DNA from: Spirometra erinaceieuropaei | Taxonomy: Eukaryota; Platyhelminthes; Cestoda; Diphyllobothriidea; Diphyllobothriidae | Direction: 5' to 3' | DNA: 64,000 nt | NCBI GenBank assembly: GCA_902702965.1 | Contig: CACRXP010000423.1 | Location: 189,195-253,194, forward strand | Shown: piece by piece, positions 57,324-64,000 of the stretch | Layout: each line of letters begins with the position of its first letter | How positions within the stretch are numbered: position 1 is the stretch's first letter | Position numbers and translations under genes: made by a program | Notes under the pieces: generated by a model | The model's input: only the letters and a program-made list of their open reading frames with translations | Databases searched by the model: none | What the model was told of the DNA's origin: nothing

Positions 57324-58311
57324 CAGTCTGCGACCGATCTCATTAAATGTGGGCCGAGGTTTCGGGATGCGTTTTCGATTGCGAAGGATTACTAAGGTGG
57401 AGTTGAAATACGGATTATTATGTGACATGATCCTATAGTATTTCGGACCCGCCAAGGTGTCGGCTTTTGAATGGACGTTTTTTCGTCTCTCAGTAGAAAA
57501 CACACGGCAAAAATTGACTACTTGCAAAGCATGCATTTTTCACATTGATTTTCGATGGCCTAGTGCATTTAAATATCTTTTGTAGAAAACGTGCACAAAA
57601 GTACGCTTTCTTCTACTCGTTTAGAAGAAAATCGCATGTTCTTCACATTTTATACCCTAAGAAAGTGTATATTTAGGTTTTGAAAACGTTTCTCTATTTC
57701 TGAATAATTTCGAGCCTGATCAGCCGTTGCACTAGCGTTCAATGACTTCAGTCTACAAAGTGTTCGCTTTCCGCGTGAGGACAATCACATATTCCTCCAT
57801 GCCTTTAAGAAGACACCACATGGAGTTTATAAAATTTTGCAATGGATACAGGCTATGTGGTACATTTAACGAGAAGCATTGGTATATGGACATGTGCGAT
57901 GCTGCAGGAATGGACATCGCACGGTCTTGAAAATCTCTTAATTAGAAACTGCTTTAAAACTAAAAGATAACCTTTTGAGGGCAGAAAATGTAGAGACAAT
58001 GTAATTCCCTACCATGCGGGTAGAAAGCGTATTTTTGTGCATATTTTCTGTGAAACATATACGAATTTATAAGATCATCAAAATGCAATGTGAAAAGTGC
58101 ATACTACTTAAGTAGTCAGTTTTTACCCGGCGTGGTTTCTGCAGGAGGTCGAAAAGAAGTGCATTCAAACGCCGGCACTCTGGCGTGTCCGAAGTACTAT
58201 GGGATTATGCCGCATGATAGTCAACATTACAACCCCATCTAAGTAATCTTTGCTAATCCAAAACGCATTTCTGAATTTCAACCAACATTTCGTGAGATCG
58301 ATTGGTCATTG
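57324..58311. mobile_element. Foldback MITE, copy 14
   Basis: A 988-bp element with TA on both sides (57322-57323 and 58312-58313); left end CAGTCTGCGACCGATCTCAT, right end GAGATCGATTGGTCATTG. The arms pair and the loop carries AGCGTTCAATGACTTCAGTC near 57733. Confidence 0.87.
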
Positions 58312-58760
58312 TAGATTACGGTGTTTGGGGCGTTTTCGTTTTAAAGTAGACAGGCAAAACCCAGGCGGCACTGGGACGGTCAGAACAGTAGAACCCAAAC
58401 GCTGTCCATCGCCTCTGACAAGAGCCAGGAATGGGACCAAAAGTGTGGAATGGCTGGCAGGTCACTTTTAAACTCCACTTTTCAAAACATTCCCTACAAC
58501 GCGATTCTTAGAGAGTTACATACATGCGGATATCATTAGCTTGCGTAAATTTCACATAGATTTTTGCATAAGAACTTCTTCTTTGTTTATGAATGCGGCT
58601 TCGTGACTGTTTTATTTATCGTTGGCATCTTAAAAATTTTTATGGATCGTTTGTTGATTCCTAGTCAGGTACCAAAGTTAAACCGGTTAGTCAGAGAATC
58701 ATGAGATTTGATTCAGGACTGACAACCGAAAACTCAATGTAAAATGACCATTTTTAACAG
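58312..58760. repeat. Flank duplicated with MITE (R8, copy 2)
   Basis: Partner of 56834-57290, with many point differences, in the same position relative to its MITE. Confidence 0.8.
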
Positions 58761-59628
58761 GTTTTTTTGATAATTACCTTGTATGCAAAACAGTCATCCT
58801 TAACATTAGATTCAAACTACCGATCCTATTTAAACCGTAACTTCTTACGAATGCATTTATTAGGTCGCTTAGCATAAAATAGTAGATCCGATGATTGTGA
58901 TTCACGAGATTATATTTTCAACAAAACAGCATGTATTCGCATACTTATTACTTAGGTTGCGCAGATTATGGCTTACTAGAACTCCAGAACAATCATTTCC
59001 TTCTAAAATAAATTTTCTAATTTTAGAGTTGGAAAAGTGGTTTCTGCGCAATTTGACGTCGTGTCCAAAATGACGGCAGTTGTGTGTGAGTTAATCAGTG
59101 AGTGGGGGAGCGGTTCTTGCAGCAGATTGCGAACTGTGGCAGGGAATAGAAATTAAATAAAACCCTAAATTGTTTGAATGGAAGTTTAATGCTGTAAAAA
59201 TGTCAACGTAATTGGCCAAATCACTGACACACGGGGAAAGGCTTTCGTTTGCGTGCAGTGAGCAAGTATTATCCTTTTTGCTGATAGGAAAGACTTTGCA
59301 ACAGATTTACATTGTCAACAAATTAAAAAATGGACCATCAAATAGGCGAGGTTAGTTAACCGCGGTGGACGGATTCTGGCATAGGACAGCGCTGGACTAC
59401 ACACACTACAGACCCCCCATATCCAGACAAGCAAAGGTGGACTTGTAAACTTTAAAGCATCCGTCATAATCAGCCGAGGCTTTTCCACCGGATTACGATA
59501 TTCTTCGCACTTCGAAGCAAAACCTTTTGAGACTGAGAAGCTATTACTGATGTATTTGGTCAGTTTGCTAGTGCTAAAACTATATGTTTATTTAAAGTAG
59601 ACGTGTAGCCTAAGGGATTAATGTGGTA
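58761..59628. other. No gene recognised
   Basis: The 58891-59073 frame has no recognised motif. No repeat was found. Confidence 0.4.
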
Positions 59629-59782
59629 CAAAAGGTGGGCTAACTCATAAAATGCCAATCAAAATTCCAAAATGCGTTTTCGTTTCCAAAAGATTAATTA
59701 AGTAGGGATGTAAAACTGGTTAGCCTGCAACATAATTCTATAATATTTAAGTTACCCCAGGACGCCGGCTGTATGCAAAAAC

Positions 59783-60523
59783 GGTAACAATCGGGTGATG
59801 GCACCCAAAAAATCCGCCTAGGTGGTAGTAGTGGTCTTATGGGTGGTGGCTGGTCGGTATGTACGATATAAGCCGACGGAAAGCCTTATTTGAACAGGTG
59901 AATGATCGAAGTTGGCTCGTTCTCCGTTTCGTTATTACAAAATGGGTCGTCAAAGGCAGTATAGTGGTAACGAACGAGTGGAAGGCGTATAATCGTCTTC
60001 CCTCCGAAGGTTATCAACATTTCTCTGTTAACCACTCAAAGATCTCCAAGGACCCTGCCACTGGACGGCACACCAATGCCATTGAGGTATACTGGAGTAG
60101 ACTAAAAGGGAAACTCTACGAGGGAGGCGCTGTATGTGGTCGAGCTGTGTGGGCCCACATAGACGAAGTACAGTATCGTCTTTGGTTTGGCCTCAATTCC
60201 ATGTCTTTGACAGATGCCTGGGAACTGTTCCTGTCCCATATTGGGCAGACTTATCCTATTTAAAAGTGATTTTGTTTTGTAATAAACTGCCTTAATTCGA
60301 ATGTAAGCTGCATATTCAGATGTACGTGTGTAACGATTGGGCAGGTTGGGTAACAGCGACCATTGTCCATGTAACCTCCCGCGATGTTCGTTCGGCCAGC
60401 CCGTGTTAGGCCGCCGGGGAAATTCCAAGCAGTGCTGATATAGCCTGAAGGCGTTTGAGTCCACTGTTAAAGGTATTTTTTTAGGTAACGGATTTTTTTG
60501 GGTGCCATCTCCCGATTGTTACC
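59783..60523 (+). mobile_element. Merlin-superfamily DNA transposon, internally deleted
   Basis: A 741-bp element with terminal inverted repeats GGTAACAATCGGGTGATGGC and its complement (GCCATCTCCCGATTGTTACC). It is flanked by a perfect 8-bp duplication GCAAAAAC (59775-59782 and 60524-60531); Merlin elements make 8-9 bp duplications. It encodes only the C-terminal half of a transposase, so it is shorter than a typical full Merlin. Confidence 0.92.
59859..60263 (+). pseudogene. Merlin transposase, C-terminal part (IS1595/ISXO2-like DDE domain)
   Basis: The protein would cut and join the Merlin ends. The 134-aa frame reads VKGSIVVTNEWKAYNRLPSE (residues about 51-70), YQHFSVNHSKISKDPATGRH, TNAIEVYWSRLKGKLYEGGA and AHIDEVQYRLWF, the order of the ISXO2-like domain. 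Family members have Asp in the 'T-D-EWKAY' position; here it is Asn, so a catalytic residue is lost. The final acidic Glu (TNAIE) is kept. The N-terminal domain and the first catalytic Asp are absent because of the internal deletion. The ATG at 59859 is simply the first in frame and is unlikely to be the ancestral start. Confidence 0.9.
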
Positions 60524-61344
60524 GCAAAAACTACACTCTGTGAAAAATGACTACCTAAGAGCATGGATTTTCCTCATTGATTTTCGATGCCTCTAAAAGT
60601 CCAAATATATTTCATGGAAAACCTGCATGAAAATGTTCATTTTTTCACTCATTCGGCAGACAACTACGTCTTTTCCTAAATTGATACTTAAAGAAGGGAC
60701 ATAAGTTGGGTTTCAAACACTTTTCCAATTTCCGTTTAATTTTGAGCCCGCTCAACCGTTACACTTGGATTCAGGGTTTCCAATCTACAAGCCGTATATT
60801 TTCCGCGTACGGAAAACCACACCACTCTCTACCGTAATCAAGGTAGACAAAATACGGTTCATAAAATTAAACAGTGGATTTGATCCATATTGTTGACTGT
60901 ACGGGCCATATCGGTAAATGCAGAGACATGACGATTTATGAACGACCATGTTACGGTATTTAAAAGTTCCACAGCTGGAAATTTATTTTAAATCGAATTA
61001 TGTCCCCCCTTCGCGTATAAAATTAGAAGAAGACGTAACTTTTTAATAAATGGGTAGAAGGATGCATGTTTTAATGTACGTTTTCTATAAAATATAATTG
61101 GACATTTAGGGGCATCGAACATCAGTGAGAAAAATTCATGCTACTTAAGTAGTCATGTTTCACAGAGGGTAAGAAGGAAGGAAGGAAGGGAGTTTATTCG
61201 AAAGCCGGCATCCTGAGGTGACTGAAATATTATAGAATTAAGCTGCATGATGATTAGTTTTATAACTCTATTTAATTGGTCTTTTCGAAACGTAAACGCA
61301 TTTCGGAATTTCGATCGACATTTCATGAGTTAGCCCACCTACTG

Positions 61345-62340
61345 TAGGAGGCCAGAAGGTCATATATTTTTTTCTCGAGATCGGAGACAGCCACCGTCCA
61401 GTTAGAAAATGCAAGCTCAGATGAGTATACGACTTCAGCTATCCATAGCCCAGTCCTCCCAGTTTAAGATAAGATAAAGTCGTGCATTGAGGAGAAGGAA
61501 ACGTTAGGCTGCGCCTGAGGGGGAATAATGAACTGGAACCGTTTAAAGTCACAGCACGCATCATAGAGTGGCGAGAACAACCGATGGGAAATATATTATG
61601 CACAAGTTGAGCAGGCCGTAGCTTGCAGCCGACCGAACAGAGGCGCGCGTGCATCTGTGTAGTTTGTGTGGCGTGTCCTCAGGCAAATCGTGCCTCAGTT
61701 CTTAAATTCGAACACACTAAAATATTGGTAAATGGATCTGCTTGATAACTTTGTAGGGCACATTCCTGGCCCCGACAAGCAACGACTGTCAAATTTAACA
61801 TGCCGCATAAAGGAGACGACGTCATCCGCGCTCTCCGCAACTCAGGTACCACGGAGGGCAAATTGAATCTACGCAGCAGAATGGTCGAATGGGAGGAGGG
61901 GAGAAGAGAAGGGGAGTTGAATGAGCAAGCTATAGGATCTGGTTGGCGGTGTCGTTATCGCCGCCCCACAACGCATAGAACTCCGTTCCCTGCACTGCTA
62001 CCGAATAACTGGTTCTCAGGCCCGCAATCCATCAACAAGCGCAACGACCTCCCGGTACCATATTCCGTGCTGCGGTTTTCCCTGGGCAGGGGAATTACTC
62101 ACCTAGGGAGGGCGCGCACGAGCAATTATCCCAATGACAGAGAGACAATTTGGCGAGCAATCGTCAAACCAGAATCCGAGCACGGATGACGAAATCACGG
62201 CAATTAACGACTCGGACTCGGACTGACAAACCACCACCGCATCAGTTATGGCCCCAGCGGTGATTGCGAAAGCTGTTACTTACAGTGCGCATACGGTCCC
62301 ACGGCAGCCACGTGCTATAAATACTGCACTCCTTGTGTCA
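61345..62340. other. No gene recognised; possible PLE upstream region
   Basis: Frames at 61439-61861 (minus) and 61800-62189 (plus, 129 aa, Arg-rich) have no known domain. The right part leads into the hammerhead-like motif at 62361 and may be PLE terminal-repeat sequence, by position only. Confidence 0.4.
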
Positions 62341-62360
62341 CCGTCACTTTTATCTTTGAT

Positions 62361-62408
62361 TGTCTCTGATGATGGATTCGAGTAAGAATCCGAAACGTCT
62401 GGCCAATA
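62361..62408 (+). ncRNA. Hammerhead-ribozyme-like motif in isolated PLE terminal repeat
   Basis: CTGATGA (62366-62372), one extra T, stem II GGATTC/GAATCC (62374-62379 with 62386-62391), GAAA (62392-62395), then CGTC, giving a self-complementary ACGT as stem III with cleavage predicted after C62399. Stem I can form between ATTG and CAAT around a partly paired segment. The downstream AATAAATTTCTTGTTCC-GTG is shared with the PLE motif at 16168. No PLE coding sequence follows in the next 1.2 kb. The bulged T is also present in the 16.2 kb copy, so it may be natural to this subfamily or reduce activity. Confidence 0.6.
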
Positions 62409-62439
62409 AATTTCTTGTTCCAGTGTTCGCATCTTCGTC

Positions 62440-63625
62440 TTCTGAACTGCTACTTGGAACTCGCCTGTTCGCTTCTATCATTAGTGTTTTGGTTCTAAAC
62501 TACAAAACCACCTACCAAAGATAACGCATTTCGTCTGGGGGGCCTTGGATCTGTCATCAATAACTAAACCGAAGTTGGGATAAGATATCAAAAAGAAGTT
62601 TGTAGTGAGTGCGGTTGATGTCGTGTAGGCTGTTGAAGTAGATGACTAGGTTCTGCGGGAACCAAAGATTTTGATAGCTCATAGTGGGGCTTGAAGAAAA
62701 AAACTGGATACAAAAAACTGATAGCCTTCTAGCCCAAAATTACCTACGACGCAAACTGAATATCCCGTAATAAGACCAAACGCCTGATCCTTTAGTTGGT
62801 GTAATCTATTGGATCAATATGCAGGAGAATCCAAGATGTAGCCATCAGTCTATGAAGAGAGGAAGATATGCTTTGACAGTCCCAAATGCCAATATGTTCG
62901 CCACTCACAGATTCTGAAATCGTCCAAACCACAGATGCATTCCGTAAGACGTTAAAAGAGGAGGGGAGAACGGAGATTAAAACAACCAAGCCGGATGAAA
63001 CATTGATTTTTTGGAATTTCCTTACCAGGAAAGGCAAAGCCTATATCAGGGTTCTCGAAAAGCACCCATCAAAGGGGCTGTTGGGTTTTGTTCTTCGTTT
63101 CCTAGCGTTTTTTGCGTGCGCGTGTGGATCGCAACTGTTTTCCCAGCGGACAGGCGACCAAACTGCAAGCAGAACGTGATTTGTTACGTGTCGGAAAATT
63201 TTCGGCCCCTCCGGTGTCTTGGATCCAAACACCACTGTCGGAGGGATGGCGGCATCGGCGCACGTCGTCCAAGCTCCGAGTCAGGCTGGAAAGGGGGGGG
63301 GGTGTCGAGGGTGGATGGTGGCGGTTGTCCTGGGCGAGGGGGGACGGGGGAGAGGGAGAGGGGACAGTGCGGATCTCGACAGCTATCGACCCCCGTCACT
63401 GTGACGGGTCTGCTGCTACAGGGCTGCCGTTTGCGTCCGCAAGCAGGCCTTCTTTCGCCTACGCAGTTCCACGGTTAAAACTGCACACATGGGACCTGGT
63501 ATGCCGTGGAGAGAGGGTGAGAGAGAAAGCCCGAGACCCTTGATTAATGCCGCTTTCGGGATGCTACACTGCAAAGGTCAGCATAACAAACAAAGAGTTC
63601 TTCTTGTGATAGTCCCATCTCCTCG
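62440..63625. other. No gene recognised; G-rich segment
   Basis: The frame at 62886-63179 (97 aa) has no recognised domain. 63290-63365 is strongly G-rich (runs of 6-9 G). Confidence 0.4.
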
Positions 63626-63790
63626 CTTCTTCTTCTTCTTCTTCTTCTTCTTCTTCTTCTTCTTCTTCTTCTTCTTCTTCTTCTTCTTCTTCTTCTTCTT
63701 CTTCTTCGTCTTCCTCCCTCCTCCTCCTCCCTCCTCCTCCTCCTCCTCCTCCTCCTCCTCCACTTCCTCTTCTTTTTTTACTTCTTCTTC
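63626..63790. repeat. Compound CTT / CTC microsatellite
   Basis: A (CTT)n run of about 82 bases (63626-63707), then CTC-rich repeats to about 63765 and a mixed CTT tail to 63790. Poly-Phe, poly-Ser and poly-Glu frames here are repeat artefacts. Confidence 0.97.
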
Positions 63791-64000
63791 GACTTGAACT
63801 TTTACCGATATATTTCAAACTGCGGGGACGCGGTTTCAACTAGTCACAATATTGCCTAACGCGTATATCCCAATTCTATTTTAAATAGGTCTTGCTGGAA
63901 CAGGAGGTCACCCTTTCAGATGGGCATTAATGTTTACTTACAGTGTTGTTAATTGCGTCCGGTCGATTTTCCCCGACTAAAACATCCCCTGTTGTGCTCA
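63791..64000. other. Nothing recognised
   Basis: Unique sequence to the window end, with no feature seen. Confidence 0.4.

Larger units (their letters stand above)
59629..61344. mobile_element. Foldback MITE, copy 15, split by a Merlin element
   Basis: Left end CAAAAGGTGGGCTAACTCAT after TA (59627-59628), right end ATGAGTTAGCCCACCTACTG before TA (61345-61346). Removing the Merlin (59783-60523) and one 8-bp duplication leaves about 967 bp, the family's normal size. The break falls in the left arm, between CGGCTGTAT and CTACACTCTGTGAAAAATG. Confidence 0.88.

Noticed and set aside
63489..63839. Long frames of poly-Phe, poly-Ser, poly-Glu or poly-Lys
   Set aside because: Translations of the CTT/CTC microsatellite.
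1..64000. CRISPR array, prophage or bacterial operon
   Set aside because: No regular short direct repeats with spacers and no prokaryotic gene layout; content is eukaryotic transposons.

Overview
This 64 kb window looks like intergenic, transposon-packed DNA from an animal. A flatworm, most likely a diphyllobothriid-type tapeworm, is my best guess; that is inference. The grounds are several Penelope-like elements (PLEs) with GIY-YIG domains, a Merlin element (a superfamily well known from schistosomes), a Helitron, Tc1/mariner-type elements, tRNA-derived SINEs and degenerate TTAGGG-type tracts. I see no convincing host gene, no ordinary tRNA or rRNA gene, no CRISPR array and no prokaryotic operon. 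There is one 41-base assembly gap at 18696-18736.

Layout. 0.3-5.5 kb: a decayed Helitron (Rep, then Pif1-type helicase) interrupted by a SINE with a 12-bp target duplication and by a 1.9 kb Tc1/mariner-type element at a TA site. 5.5-14 kb: a degenerate telomere-like tract, three foldback MITEs and unassigned sequence. 14-17.5 kb: a PLE cluster, with one minus-strand copy bracketed by hammerhead-ribozyme-like motifs and split by a MITE, and a plus-strand copy beside it. 19-28 kb: tandem SINEs, paired direct repeats, another MITE and GIY-YIG remnants. 30-41 kb: the densest MITE block, with nested and compound copies. 41-53 kb: a PLE remnant, paired dispersed repeats, two copies of a repeat with a telomere-like core, and a PLE with a well-formed hammerhead motif downstream. 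53-61 kb: compound and tandemly duplicated MITEs and a Merlin nested in one of them. 61-64 kb: an isolated PLE terminal segment with a hammerhead-like motif, and a CTT/CTC microsatellite.

The unifying theme is one family of about 1 kb, almost palindromic MITEs. They have roughly 380-bp inverted arms around a central loop of about 230 bp and insert at TA. Counting solo, truncated and compound copies, they cover about a quarter of the window. Their outer 25 bp match the ends of the Tc1/mariner-type element at 3207-5120, so the window holds both a candidate (now dead) transposase source and its non-autonomous dependants. Nesting gives a relative order: Helitron and PLE before MITE and SINE, and MITE before Merlin. 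Every transposase, reverse transcriptase and helicase here carries stops, frameshifts or lost catalytic residues.
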